From assembly GCA_017626435.1 (NCBI GenBank), contig JAGAIR010000007.1, forward strand, positions 62,001 through 126,000: 64,000 nt of DNA, written 5' to 3'. This DNA comes from Lachnospiraceae bacterium. Its GTDB lineage: Bacteria > Bacillota_A > Clostridia > Lachnospirales > Lachnospiraceae. Shown here piece after piece: positions 8,104 to 15,916 of the stretch. A model generated the notes under the pieces. It did not search any database. It was given only the letters and a program-made list of their open reading frames with translations, and was not told where the DNA came from. The position numbers were made by a program, and so were the translations under genes. The stretch's first letter is position 1, and each line of letters opens with the position of its first letter.

Positions 8104-9504
8104 ATGTTTTGTGCAAAATGCGGTTTGAAAATACCTGATAATATAAAATTCTGCCCCAAATGTGGAAACAGGATTTTGGAAAACAGAACGGCTGGCGAGG
8201 ATTTACAAAATGCTACAAAAGATATGGGAGAACAGCATCAGTTTGTGCCGAAACGAGAAGAAACCAAGCAAAAATACAAAACAGCATTAGGAAGAAAAAA
8301 GAAGATAATACTGAGTCTAATGTGTACAGTGTGCTGTATTGTCGTAGTGATGCTTATTATAAGAAATGAATCTAAAATTGATGAATTATTCAGAAATAAA
8401 GAACCAGAACAGGCAGAAAAAATTGAAGTCGCAGGTGATACGAGTGTCCTGCATCAATATGATGAAACGTATAATGCAAGAAATATGGTAGATATGGCAG
8501 GAGTCCTATCCATTTCGGAAGAAAAAGAATTGTCAGAATATATGGAAAATATTAAAAAACTTCAAAATTGCGAATTGGTTGCGGTCATAGTACCACACGA
8601 TGAACTGAATGGGGAAACAACTGAAGAATATTCGGATAGTTACTATTGGCAGAATAATATTGGTGTAGGATCTGATAAATCGGGAGTGTTATTTCTTGTT
8701 GCAATAGATGATGATGGACATGGGGATGCGTATGTTTATACTTCTGGAAGTGCAGTGTCAGCAATAACAGATGATTATCTTGATAATTATTTTTGGACTG
8801 ACATGATACCACACATAAAAAATCGGGAATATAAAGCAGCCATAGATTATTTTGCAGACCAATGCAGCGGATTGCTTGCCTTACATGGCAATTCAGGATC
8901 GGAAACAGATGGACAATTAGTAAATGGCAATGTCCGTGATTCAGTTTTTTCATATAATGCATTGGATTATGTTGCTTTAGACGATTATAGAAATATGAAT
9001 ATTACGGTGGATTTATCATATGTGGATACTGTAGGGGAAGAACGTTTGACCAATATGGCAATCCAGCAAAGTGTTAGGGAGAACTTCAAACTGACTTCCT
9101 TCCCGCCGGGACTGGTGGATACGGTATATGGATATTATATAGCGTATTACATGAATGAAAATGGCGTTTCCACCACACAGGAACTGGCGAATTTCTTTGA
9201 CGAAACAGAGGATGAACTTCATGATGAATTTATGGACATAACTGTTTCAGAATGGACTTCGGAAATAATTCTGGAGGCTATTGCGGATTCAGAAGGACTG
9301 CAGGGAACGGAAGAAGGACTGCAGGAGTACATTTCAATGCGTCTGTCAAGGGATTCCGTACTCAGTGAGGAGGAGTATTATAGCAAAAACGGAATGGATG
9401 AAATAGACGGAAAGCAGTATCTGAAAAATTGTTACAAAGGTACGCTGGCAACAGAGTGGATAAAGAAAAACGCTAATATCTCATATGTTAATAAGCCGGA
9501 TTAG
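8104..9504 (+). CDS. Zinc-ribbon membrane protein with TPM domain
   Basis: A 466-aa protein. The N-terminal zinc ribbon (CAKCG...CPKCG, residues 3-22) is followed by a transmembrane helix (about 68-88). Residues about 120-260 match the TPM (TLP18.3/Psb32/MOLO-1) fold seen in YgcG-type proteins: DMAGVLSISEEKELSEYM, LVAVIVPHDELNG, GVLFLVAIDDDG and later DYFADQCSGLL. The C-terminal 200 residues are acidic and unassigned. TPM proteins are membrane-anchored and extracytoplasmic; some have weak phosphatase activity, but the function is mostly unknown. The start is preceded by GGAAGGAG. It shares the zinc-ribbon-plus-helix layout with the preceding gene, so the two may act together. Confidence 0.75.
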   Translation: MFCAKCGLKIPDNIKFCPKCGNRILENRTAGEDLQNATKDMGEQHQFVPKREETKQKYKTALGRKKKIILSLMCTVCCIVVVMLIIRNESKIDELFRNKEPEQAEKIEVAGDTSVLHQYDETYNARNMVDMAGVLSISEEKELSEYMENIKKLQNCELVAVIVPHDELNGETTEEYSDSYYWQNNIGVGSDKSGVLFLVAIDDDGHGDAYVYTSGSAVSAITDDYLDNYFWTDMIPHIKNREYKAAIDYFADQCSGLLALHGNSGSETDGQLVNGNVRDSVFSYNALDYVALDDYRNMNITVDLSYVDTVGEERLTNMAIQQSVRENFKLTSFPPGLVDTVYGYYIAYYMNENGVSTTQELANFFDETEDELHDEFMDITVSEWTSEIILEAIADSEGLQGTEEGLQEYISMRLSRDSVLSEEEYYSKNGMDEIDGKQYLKNCYKGTLATEWIKKNANISYVNKPD

Positions 9505-9523
9505 AGATATGCAGTGAGAATAA

Positions 9524-9567
9524 AAAGAGTCCTACGAATTTCAATGATTCGTAGAACTCTTTTTTTC
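9524..9567. terminator. Bidirectional terminator between convergent genes
   Basis: AGAGTcCTACGAAT (9526-9539) pairs with ATTCGTAGaACTCT (9547-9560), followed by T7 on the plus strand and preceded by an A-run that gives a T-run on the minus strand. Confidence 0.85.
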
Positions 9568-9750
9568 TCAATTTGTCTGTTTTTTGGCGTAATCAGATAA
9601 TGCTTTTCTGCTGATCCGCCATATCTTGCCGCCGACTCTGACAGCGGGAATTTCACCGCTGTTTAAGAGGGAATACATGAGGTTCTTCCCTATGCCGAGG
9701 GCATCCATTGCTTCTTTTGCTGTCATAAAATCGGAATATTCTTTAAACAT
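9568..9750 (-). CDS. Excisionase-like helix-turn-helix protein
   Basis: A 60-aa MerR-type/excisionase DNA-binding domain: FMTAKEAMDALGIGKNLMYSLLNSGEIP, then the wing VRVGGKIWRISRKALSDY. The start is the ATG ending at 9750, behind AAAGGGGAAAG; a longer frame to 9774 lacks a ribosome binding site. This fold serves as excisionase or directionality factor in mobile elements and as a small regulator. Three such genes occur in the element (here, 16936 and 22654), and only the last is next to the integrases, so this copy may instead regulate the neighbouring operon. Confidence 0.75.
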   Translation of the reverse strand: MFKEYSDFMTAKEAMDALGIGKNLMYSLLNSGEIPAVRVGGKIWRISRKALSDYAKKQTN

Positions 9751-9952
9751 ATGAACTTTCCCCTTTCTGCCCATGATGGGACTTTGCTGGTTTTATTGTG
9801 TTGTTTGTGGCTTATAAACCGACATATTGTTTTGATGTAAAGCATACAGACTGCGTAAATGGCGGAGTCTGGGTGTTTTTGGAACTGCTGTCACCGGAAA
9901 AAATAAATTCCGGAAATAACATATTTATCAAAAAAAGGAGGTTGAAAAGCAG

Positions 9953-10039
9953 GTGAAACGTATTTTTACTAAGGTTCTTTCGATTGCGAAGTGCGTACTG
10001 AATGCTGCCCTTGCATTTGCAATAGTGCTTACATTATAG
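9953..10039 (+). CDS. Possible 28-aa hydrophobic peptide
   Basis: A GTG at 9953 follows AAAAGGAGG (9934-9942) by 10 bases and opens a 28-codon frame: a basic start (MKRIFTKVLSIAKC) then a hydrophobic tail (VLNAALAFAIVLTL). It looks like a single-helix membrane peptide. The strong ribosome binding site is the main support. It lies in a 500-bp stretch between the excisionase-like gene and the DUF932 gene. Confidence 0.45.
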   Translation: MKRIFTKVLSIAKCVLNAALAFAIVLTL

Positions 10040-10066
10040 GCGGACTGGAGGTGTGGATGAAGCAGG

Positions 10067-10237
10067 ATGAAAGAGTATGGTTATGGCTATGATTCCGATA
10101 TGGACTATGAAGAGGAATACAGGGAAGATATGGGAACAGATGGGAAACGCCCTATGTTAGATCATGTCATTGCCTTGTTGAAAGCACTTATAGGAATTTT
10201 GGATATCATCAGCGACAGTTTTGAAAAACGAAGATAA
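10067..10237 (+). CDS. Small acidic-then-amphipathic protein, unrecognised
   Basis: A 56-aa frame from ATG 10067, with a Tyr/Asp/Glu-rich first half (MKEYGYGYDSDMDYEEEY) and a helix (DHVIALLKALIGILDIISD). It ends 20 bp before the DUF932 gene and is in the same direction. The ribosome binding site is weak (AGCAGG too close, GGAGG 15 bp away), so the start is uncertain. Confidence 0.45.
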   Translation: MKEYGYGYDSDMDYEEEYREDMGTDGKRPMLDHVIALLKALIGILDIISDSFEKRR

Positions 10238-10257
10238 AGTCAGAAAGGAGAATTACA

Positions 10258-11184
10258 ATGGCAGCATTAGTAGAATCAATGTTTAGCGTCAGGGAAAAGC
10301 CCTGGCATGGTCTGGGAACAATCGTTAAGGAGGCACCGACTTCCGAAGAAGCTTTGAGATTAGCAGGATTAGATTGGGATGTGGTACAGTCACCGATTTA
10401 TACCAATCACGGAAAGGTAGAAGGCTATAAAGCGAATATCCGGAGCACAGACAGGCAGGTGCTGGGAGTTGTCAGCGACCGTTACAGAATTGTGCAGAAT
10501 ACAGAGGCGTTTTCCTTCACGGATGAGCTTTTGGGGCAGGGTGTCCGTTATGAAACCGCAGGCTCTCTTATGGGAGGAAGAAAGGTATGGCTTCTGGCAA
10601 GATTGCCGAGAGAATTTATTATTGCAGGAGAGAGAATCTCTCCATATCTGGTATTCAGCAATACCCATGACGGTTCGGGGGCAGTTCGTGTGGCGGTAAC
10701 ACCAATTAGGGTATGCTGCAACAATACACTGAATCTGGCATTAAGTACAGCAGCCAGAAGTTTCAGCATGGTGCACACCGGGGATGTGAAAGAAAAGGTT
10801 TCGGAAGCAAAGCAGACGTTGTTTATGGCAGATAATTACATGGAGAATCTTGGGCGTGAGTTTGAACGTTTGAGAAAGCAGAAAATCAGTGACCAGCAGG
10901 TACGGGAGTATATAGACCAGCTCCTTCCGATTGAGCCGGGTGCAAGCAGTGTTACGGTAAAGAATATGAAAAAACTTCGCAATGATATGGCTATGCGTTA
11001 TTTTGATGCACCGGATCTAAAGGGTGTGGGTAATAATGCATACAGATTTATCAATGCAGTATCAGATTTCGCAACCCATGCAGAGCCAATCAGGAGAACC
11101 AAGAATTATCAGGAAAACCTCTTTATGAAGACTTACGAAGGGAATCCGATGATTGATAGGGCGTACCAGCTTGTGGCGGCATAA
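10258..11184 (+). CDS. DUF932 phage/plasmid-like protein
   Basis: A 308-aa member of the DUF932 (phage/plasmid-like TIGR03299) family, typical of mobile-element replication and recombination modules. Recognisable stretches are SMFSVREKPWHGLGTIV at the N-terminus, VVSDRYRIVQNTEAF, and PIRVCCNNTLNLAL. The biochemical function of the family is not established. A good ribosome binding site (AAAGGAG) precedes ATG 10258. It leads a same-strand run of recombination genes ending near 14985, separated from the next gene by a large hairpin. Confidence 0.85.
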   Translation: MAALVESMFSVREKPWHGLGTIVKEAPTSEEALRLAGLDWDVVQSPIYTNHGKVEGYKANIRSTDRQVLGVVSDRYRIVQNTEAFSFTDELLGQGVRYETAGSLMGGRKVWLLARLPREFIIAGERISPYLVFSNTHDGSGAVRVAVTPIRVCCNNTLNLALSTAARSFSMVHTGDVKEKVSEAKQTLFMADNYMENLGREFERLRKQKISDQQVREYIDQLLPIEPGASSVTVKNMKKLRNDMAMRYFDAPDLKGVGNNAYRFINAVSDFATHAEPIRRTKNYQENLFMKTYEGNPMIDRAYQLVAA

Positions 11185-11204
11185 TTCTATGTTACTTTTA
11201 AACG

Positions 11205-11270
11205 GGGCAGATGACATAATGCTACGGTCTTAAAACCGTATGATAGCATTGTGTTTTATCTGCTCTTTTT
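11205..11270 (+). terminator. Long two-part hairpin with T-run
   Basis: GGCAGAT (11206-11212) pairs with ATCTGC(T) (11258-11264) around an inner stem AATGCTACGGT (11218-11228) with ACCGTATGATAGCATT (11234-11249, bulged). CTTTTT follows. It probably attenuates or terminates transcription between the DUF932 and exonuclease genes. Confidence 0.6.
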
Positions 11271-11297
11271 ATTATTTGAAATGGAGGCATAATCAAA

Positions 11298-12227
11298 ATG
11301 AAAATCGTTGTGAAAACAGCAGATCTCAGCAGGGAGGAATGGCTGAAATATCGTACAAAAGGTATTGGTGGTTCGGATGTGTCCATCATCGCAGGAATCA
11401 ATCCGTTTAAGTCTGTGCATCAGCTCTGGCTTGAAAAAACCGGGCAGATAGAGCCGGAACAGACGGATAGTGACTATGCTCATTTTGGAAGTTTGTTAGA
11501 GCCGATTGTCCGCAGGGAATTTACAGCGAGGACAGGTATCAAGGTTCGTCAGAAGCACATGCTTTTACAGTCTGAGGATTATCCGTTTATGTTTGCTGAT
11601 CTGGATGGTGTTATCAATGAAAATGGTGAAATGGCAGTTTTTGAAGCAAAAACTGCTTCCGCATATAAGCAGGAAGTCTGGGAAGACGGAGTACCAGCAC
11701 CGTATATTTTACAGGTACAGCATTACATGGCGGTTACAGGTGCAAAACGTACTTATATTGCGGCATTGGTCGGAGGCAATCATTTCTTTTATCATGTGGT
11801 AGAACGTGATGAAGAAATGATTGGAAAGATTATTGCTATGGAAAAGTATTTTTGGGAAACCCATGTTTTGGGTGGTGTGGAGCCTGTGCCTGACGGCTCG
11901 GATGCAACTACGAATTATTTTAACAGCAGATTTAGCCATTCTAATGGCATGACGATTGAACTGCCGGAGGAAGCCCTTTCCATCTGCATGGAATATGACA
12001 GACTTTCAGAAGAACTGAAGAAGATTGAGTCGGCGAAAAATGCAGCGGCAAACCAGCTCAAGAGTTATCTGAAAGAAGCTGAGGCTGGGACTGTCGGGGA
12101 CAGGACGGTTACATGGAAGGAAATCAGTAAAAGTACAGTGGATGCAAAGCGGCTGAAAACTGAGAAGCCGGAAATCTATAACAGCTTTTTGAAAGACAGC
12201 AGTTACAGAAGACTTTCTGTTGCCTAG
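11298..12227 (+). CDS. YqaJ-family viral recombinase (lambda-exonuclease-like)
   Basis: A 309-aa DNA exonuclease of the YqaJ/lambda Exo PD-(D/E)XK family, which resects double-strand ends to single strands for annealing. Visible motifs are GIGGSDVSIIAGINPFKS (start of the fold), HFGSLLEPIVRREF (conserved Glu), FMFADLDGVI with VFEAKTAS (the D and ExK of the active site, about residues 98-120), and LQVQHYMAVTG (the QxQ helix). It pairs with the SSB and Rad52-like genes just downstream to make a complete Red-like recombination set. The ATG at 11298 has ATGGAGG upstream. Confidence 0.9.
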   Translation: MKIVVKTADLSREEWLKYRTKGIGGSDVSIIAGINPFKSVHQLWLEKTGQIEPEQTDSDYAHFGSLLEPIVRREFTARTGIKVRQKHMLLQSEDYPFMFADLDGVINENGEMAVFEAKTASAYKQEVWEDGVPAPYILQVQHYMAVTGAKRTYIAALVGGNHFFYHVVERDEEMIGKIIAMEKYFWETHVLGGVEPVPDGSDATTNYFNSRFSHSNGMTIELPEEALSICMEYDRLSEELKKIESAKNAAANQLKSYLKEAEAGTVGDRTVTWKEISKSTVDAKRLKTEKPEIYNSFLKDSSYRRLSVA

Positions 12228-12238
12228 GGGGGTGTTAG

Positions 12239-12655
12239 ATGAATAAGATCATTTTAATGGGAAGGCTTACCAGAGATCCGGAGATACGATACTCCAAGGG
12301 TAATAACCCAATGGCAATAGCACGTTACACTCTGGCAGTTGATAAGAAGAAAAAGCGTGAGGATGGTATTACTGCTGATTTTTTCCGTATTGTTGCATTT
12401 GACAAGTTTGCCGAATTTGCGGAGAAGTATCTGCAGCAGGGAACGAAAATTTTATTATCCGGTCATGTGCAGACAGGAACATATGAGAAGGATGGTATAA
12501 AAATGCCATTCTTTGAAGTCGTTGTGGAAGAACAGGAATTTGCTGAGAGTAAGAACGCAAATCAGGGAAATACATCAAGAGGCAATTCAAGCACTGTGGA
12601 TTCTGATGGGTTTATGAATATTCCGGATGATATGGAAGAATTACCTTTTAATTAG
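12239..12655 (+). CDS. ssb: Single-stranded DNA-binding protein (element-encoded)
   Basis: A 138-aa SSB: OB-fold N-terminus (MNKIILMGRLTRDPEIRY, DFFRIVAFDKFAEFAEKYL, LLSGHVQTGTYEKDG), a Gln/Asn/Ser linker, and the acidic tip ending DDMEELPFN that recruits partner proteins. It is eleven bases after the exonuclease stop and is preceded by GGGGGGTG. It is an element copy rather than the housekeeping gene, judged by its position between exonuclease and annealing protein. Confidence 0.92.
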   Translation: MNKIILMGRLTRDPEIRYSKGNNPMAIARYTLAVDKKKKREDGITADFFRIVAFDKFAEFAEKYLQQGTKILLSGHVQTGTYEKDGIKMPFFEVVVEEQEFAESKNANQGNTSRGNSSTVDSDGFMNIPDDMEELPFN

Positions 12656-12670
12656 CAGGAGGAAAAGACT

Positions 12671-13441
12671 ATGGAGCAGAATAAAATACGTCTGCTTCGC
12701 TCCGATGAAATTGAATGCAGGATAGGGACAATCAGCGATAAAGGGTTGTCTCTCCTGCTTTATAAGGATGCGAGAGCAGATATGAAGATTCTTGATGAAG
12801 TATTCGGTCCTATGGGCTGGAAAAGACAGCACGTTTTAATCGGTGGAAATTTGTATTGTATTGTCAGCGTATGGGATGAAGAAAAGAAGCAGTGGATTGA
12901 CAAGATGGATGTCGGCACGGAAAGCTATACGGAGAAAGAAAAAGGACAGGCTTCAGATAGTTTCAAAAGGGCTTGTGTTTCCGTTGGGATTGGAAGGGAG
13001 CTTTATACGGCTCCTTTTATCTGGGTGTCAGCATCTAAGACCAATATTCAGAAACGACAGGAGGGAAACAAGGAGAAGTTTTTTACTTATGACAAGTTTT
13101 CCGTTCAAGGGATTTCCTATAACGATAATAGGGAGATAACGGAGCTTACCATTATCAATCAGGATGGAAATGTAATTTACTCACTGGCAGATAAGGGAAG
13201 TGGAGTACAGAAGCCGAAGGCACAGCAGAGAGCAGCGGACAAGCCGAAAGCAACGGCAACTGGGAAAACAAAGGAAGTAGAGAATGCCCATGTTGAGGCA
13301 ATCAATAAGGAACTGGCAAGAACAGGTGTTGCTTTGGATGCTGTCTTGGAACGTTACGGTGTATCCAGTATTGCGGAGATGTCCGAAGCAACATACAAAA
13401 ATGCGATTAACAGTTTGAAAAAGACAAAATCGGCAGCATAA
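12671..13441 (+). CDS. Rad52/Rad22-like single-strand annealing protein
   Basis: A 256-aa protein. The N-terminal 150 residues resemble the Rad52/22 (Sak) annealing fold: LLLYKDARADMKILDEVFG, a strand pair ending MDVGTES, then KGQASDSFKRACVSVGIGREL, the helix typical of the family. A low-complexity Lys/Ala linker (about 175-205) leads to a small helical C-terminus. It would anneal strands produced by the YqaJ exonuclease, aided by the SSB 15 bp upstream. AGGAGG precedes ATG 12671. Confidence 0.85.
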   Translation: MEQNKIRLLRSDEIECRIGTISDKGLSLLLYKDARADMKILDEVFGPMGWKRQHVLIGGNLYCIVSVWDEEKKQWIDKMDVGTESYTEKEKGQASDSFKRACVSVGIGRELYTAPFIWVSASKTNIQKRQEGNKEKFFTYDKFSVQGISYNDNREITELTIINQDGNVIYSLADKGSGVQKPKAQQRAADKPKATATGKTKEVENAHVEAINKELARTGVALDAVLERYGVSSIAEMSEATYKNAINSLKKTKSAA

Positions 13442-13460
13442 AGAACAGGAGGAAACCAAT

Positions 13461-14372
13461 ATGACAAATAATGAATTCAGAGAGCGACTGATAAAAGGAT
13501 TACAAGATAGAATGCCTGACGCAGTAATCGTTCCACAGGATACAAAGAAAAATAATGGAGTGGTATTTTCCAGTATCATTATTCAGGACAATAGCAGCAA
13601 CATGGCACCATGTATCTACATAGAAGATATGTATTATGACTATCAGAATGGATATACAGACATGGATGGTGTAATTGAATCGGTTATAAAAATATATAAA
13701 CAGTCCAAGCCGAAGGAGAATTTTAATGTTTCTGAATTTTTGGATTATTCCATAGCTTGCCATAATCTGAAAGGGCGGCTGGTAAATACGGAGAAGAACA
13801 GGGAGCTTTTAAAGGAACTTCCTCACAGGAACTTCATTGACCTTTCCTTAATCTATTTTGTGGATGTTACGCGTGATGGCGATTTGGGATGTGCCAGCAT
13901 CAGGGTAACGAATGATCATATTAAAATGTGGAATGTCACAGAAGAAGACTTATACAGGCAGTTCAAGGAAAACATGGAGCAGGATGACAGGAGCAAGCTT
14001 CAGTCTATTATAGATGTGCTGGCAGAGGGCGCAGATTGTCTGCAGGGAGAGATGGATGAAGTACGTGAAAATATGTGCATGATGCCCATGTATGTGTTAT
14101 CAAACACTCGAAAGTTGGATGGTGCTGTGGAGATACTGAATAACAGAGCCATGGAAAAAGCTGCAGAAACCATTGGAGATGATTTTTATATCCTGCCGTC
14201 ATCCATACATGAGACAATTCTTGTCCCGGTTATGGGAAATGAAGATGGGGCTGATCAACTTGCGGAAATGGTATCTTGTGTGAATCATTCGCAAGTGCTG
14301 GATACAGAGGTTCTCTCTAACCATGTGTATCGTTATTGCAGAAAAAGCAGACAGATTGAACTTGCAGCATAG
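13461..14372 (+). CDS. DUF5688 family protein
   Basis: A 303-aa protein of the type found on Lachnospiraceae mobile elements and annotated DUF5688: KNNGVVFSSIIIQDNSSNMAP near the N-terminus, SLIYFVDVTRD in the middle, MPMYVLSNTRKLDGAVEIL, and near the end a PSSIHETILVP motif. The function is unknown. It sits 20 bp after the Rad52-like gene with its own AGGAGG site and is likely co-transcribed with the recombination genes. Confidence 0.75.
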   Translation: MTNNEFRERLIKGLQDRMPDAVIVPQDTKKNNGVVFSSIIIQDNSSNMAPCIYIEDMYYDYQNGYTDMDGVIESVIKIYKQSKPKENFNVSEFLDYSIACHNLKGRLVNTEKNRELLKELPHRNFIDLSLIYFVDVTRDGDLGCASIRVTNDHIKMWNVTEEDLYRQFKENMEQDDRSKLQSIIDVLAEGADCLQGEMDEVRENMCMMPMYVLSNTRKLDGAVEILNNRAMEKAAETIGDDFYILPSSIHETILVPVMGNEDGADQLAEMVSCVNHSQVLDTEVLSNHVYRYCRKSRQIELAA

Positions 14373-14386
14373 GAAGGTGACGGAAT

Positions 14387-14749
14387 ATGAGACGAAGCAA
14401 TATGTCGGACAAAGAAATAGAACTAATGAAACGTATTGAAACGGAGCATACAATATTCAAGTACCGTATGCTTGCTTCACCTGCGGTTGAAATATACGAT
14501 GGATGCAATATCATCTGCTTTTACGAGTGCATATATGAGTATTTCCAGTATGCGGAGGATATTGATAAAAAGTATATTGAAGCCTGTCTGAGATGTGAAA
14601 GTATCTTTGACTGCCTTTACCAGTTGTACTTGAAATATGAATATCTTCGCTACAGCCTATGGAACGATATAGAGGAACTGTTAAGTGTATTGGCGAGGGA
14701 ACAGGAAAGGTATGTCGAAAAGGTAATCCGAGAGGATGTGAAAAAGTAG
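14387..14749 (+). CDS. Small helical protein, unrecognised
   Basis: A 120-aa protein, start ATG 14387 behind GGAAGGTGA, 15 bp after the DUF5688 gene. It is helical and Tyr/Glu-rich with several Cys (CNIICFYECIYEYF, CLRCESIFDCLYQLY). It may belong to the small DUF3848-like proteins of clostridial elements, but I am not certain. No catalytic motif is visible. Confidence 0.6.
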   Translation: MRRSNMSDKEIELMKRIETEHTIFKYRMLASPAVEIYDGCNIICFYECIYEYFQYAEDIDKKYIEACLRCESIFDCLYQLYLKYEYLRYSLWNDIEELLSVLAREQERYVEKVIREDVKK

Positions 14750-14757
14750 GTGAGAGA

Positions 14758-14985
14758 ATGGAAGAACTGGAAGAGATTATGGACAACGAATTTTCTACAG
14801 AGGTCATCAATAGGCTGAACCGGAAGTATGACAGCATTAGTAAATTGATTTCAGACCACATGGACTCAGAAGCATATGAGAAAATCGAGGAGAAATTTCA
14901 GAATCTGCTTGTGGATTCTTCAAAGGATTATTTTGTCCAGGGATTTCTTCGCGGCATGGCGGCAGCGAACAGCAAAATTCCATAA
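14758..14985 (+). CDS. Small acidic helical protein, unrecognised
   Basis: A 75-aa frame from ATG 14758 (MEELEEIMDNEFSTEVIN...) ending in a helix FVQGFLRGMAAANSKIP. It starts 9 bp after the previous stop, and the longer reading back to 14659 overlaps the previous gene without a ribosome binding site. Small proteins of this sort end many recombination operons; the function is unknown. Confidence 0.55.
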   Translation: MEELEEIMDNEFSTEVINRLNRKYDSISKLISDHMDSEAYEKIEEKFQNLLVDSSKDYFVQGFLRGMAAANSKIP

Positions 14986-15009
14986 AAGATTGCTTAAAAC
15001 GGTATGGAC

Positions 15010-15089
15010 TTATGGATATAAGTTATGACCATGCCAAATCCCTTGATTTTTCGTCACTATTAAAACCGCACCAAAACTTAAAAGTTTTG
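15010..15089. promoter_or_regulatory. Dyad-rich region upstream of the serine recombinase (possible res site)
   Basis: Two symmetric elements precede the recombinase: GGTATGG...CCATGCC (15011-15044, with ACTTA and TAAGT arms inside) and the perfect 18-bp palindrome CAAAACTTAAAAGTTTTG (15072-15089). Resolvase genes commonly have their recombination site just upstream, so this is a candidate site; no crossover sequence can be proven. Confidence 0.35.
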
Positions 15090-15094
15090 ACCAT

Positions 15095-15144
15095 AACATC
15101 CCCGAAAGATGCAACATAGGTTCTTTCGGGGATGTTCATTTTTT
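15095..15144 (+). terminator. Strong terminator ending the recombination operon
   Basis: AACATCCCCGAAAG (15095-15108) pairs perfectly with CTTTCGGGGATGTT (15123-15136), followed by CATTTTTT. It ends only 12 bp before the recombinase start codon, so the recombinase needs either read-through or a promoter within the structure. Confidence 0.85.
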
Positions 15145-15155
15145 GGAGGTGGAAT

Positions 15156-15749
15156 ATGAAATACGGATATGCAAGAGTCAGTACCAAAGGGCAGGCAAAA
15201 GACGGAAACAGCTTAGAACATCAGGAGCATGCTTTGAAAGATGCCGGAGCAGAAGTCATATATATGGATGCCTTTACCGGAACTAAATCGCACCGACCGG
15301 AATTGGATAAGCTATTAAAAGACATTCAGAGTGGCGATATGTTGATTGTTACAAAATTGGACCGTATCGCCAGAAGTACCATGCAGGGCATTGAACTGAT
15401 CGAGGCTCTTGTGGATAAAGGTGTAATAATCCATGTGCTGAATATTGGTATTATGGATAATTCGCCGACAGGAAAGCTGATTCGGAATATCTTTCTTGCC
15501 TTTGCTGAGTTTGAGAGAGATATGATTGTGGAGCGTACGCAGGAGGGTAAGAGCATAGCAAAGCAGAATCCGGATTTTAGAGAAGGAAGACCAAAGAAAT
15601 ATTCCAAAGCACAGATGAGCCATGCTTTGGAATTGTTAAATTCATATTCATATAAGAAAGTAGCTGAAATGACCGGAATTTCTGTAAGCAGTTTGCAGAG
15701 GGCAAAACGAAAATTACAGAATGCTGATACTATCACAGATTTCCCATAA
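15156..15749 (+). CDS. Small serine recombinase (resolvase/invertase family)
   Basis: A 197-aa serine site-specific recombinase. The N-terminal catalytic domain has YARVSTKGQ (nucleophile Ser9), [15 protein letters not shown] and LDRIARS (active-site Arg), plus [19 protein letters not shown]-terminal helix-turn-helix ([21 protein letters not shown]) completes the resolvase/invertase architecture. ATG 15156 follows TTGGAGGTGG. The length is normal for the family. It is probably a resolvase or local inversion/excision enzyme; dyad sites lie on both sides of it. Confidence 0.92.
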   Translation: MKYGYARVSTKGQAKDGNSLEHQEHALKDAGAEVIYMDAFTGTKSHRPELDKLLKDIQSGDMLIVTKLDRIARSTMQGIELIEALVDKGVIIHVLNIGIMDNSPTGKLIRNIFLAFAEFERDMIVERTQEGKSIAKQNPDFREGRPKKYSKAQMSHALELLNSYSYKKVAEMTGISVSSLQRAKRKLQNADTITDFP

Positions 15750-15754
15750 AAAGG

Positions 15755-15779
15755 TGCACTGATTTACGGTCAGTGCATC
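15755..15779. repeat. Left copy of a 25-bp dyad repeat
   Basis: TGCACTGA-TTTACGG-TCAGTGCA followed by TC, an imperfect palindrome with 8-bp arms just after the recombinase stop. A second copy at 16844-16868 matches at 22 of 25 positions; all three differences are C/T. The two copies are in direct orientation and bracket one gene. Confidence 0.7.
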
Positions 15780-15810
15780 AGAGTGTGGACAACGTATGTT
15801 TATTAAATGA

Positions 15811-15853
15811 GTTGATGTATATTAGTGAAATAAATATACATCAGCTTTTTTTT
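15811..15853 (+). terminator. Terminator-like hairpin upstream of the cassette gene
   Basis: GTTGATGTATATT (15811-15823) pairs with AATATACATCAGC (15833-15845), followed by T8. It likely ends the recombinase transcript. Confidence 0.75.
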
Positions 15854-15916
15854 ATGTTATCATTGATAGGCAAGAAAATGATATTTTTTTGTTGTTTGTT
15901 GTAGAAGGAGCAATAT

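Noticed and set aside
10258..14985. Prophage interpretation of the recombination genes
   Set aside because: No capsid, terminase, tail, holin or lysin genes in the window; relaxase and MobC-like genes indicate a mobilizable element.
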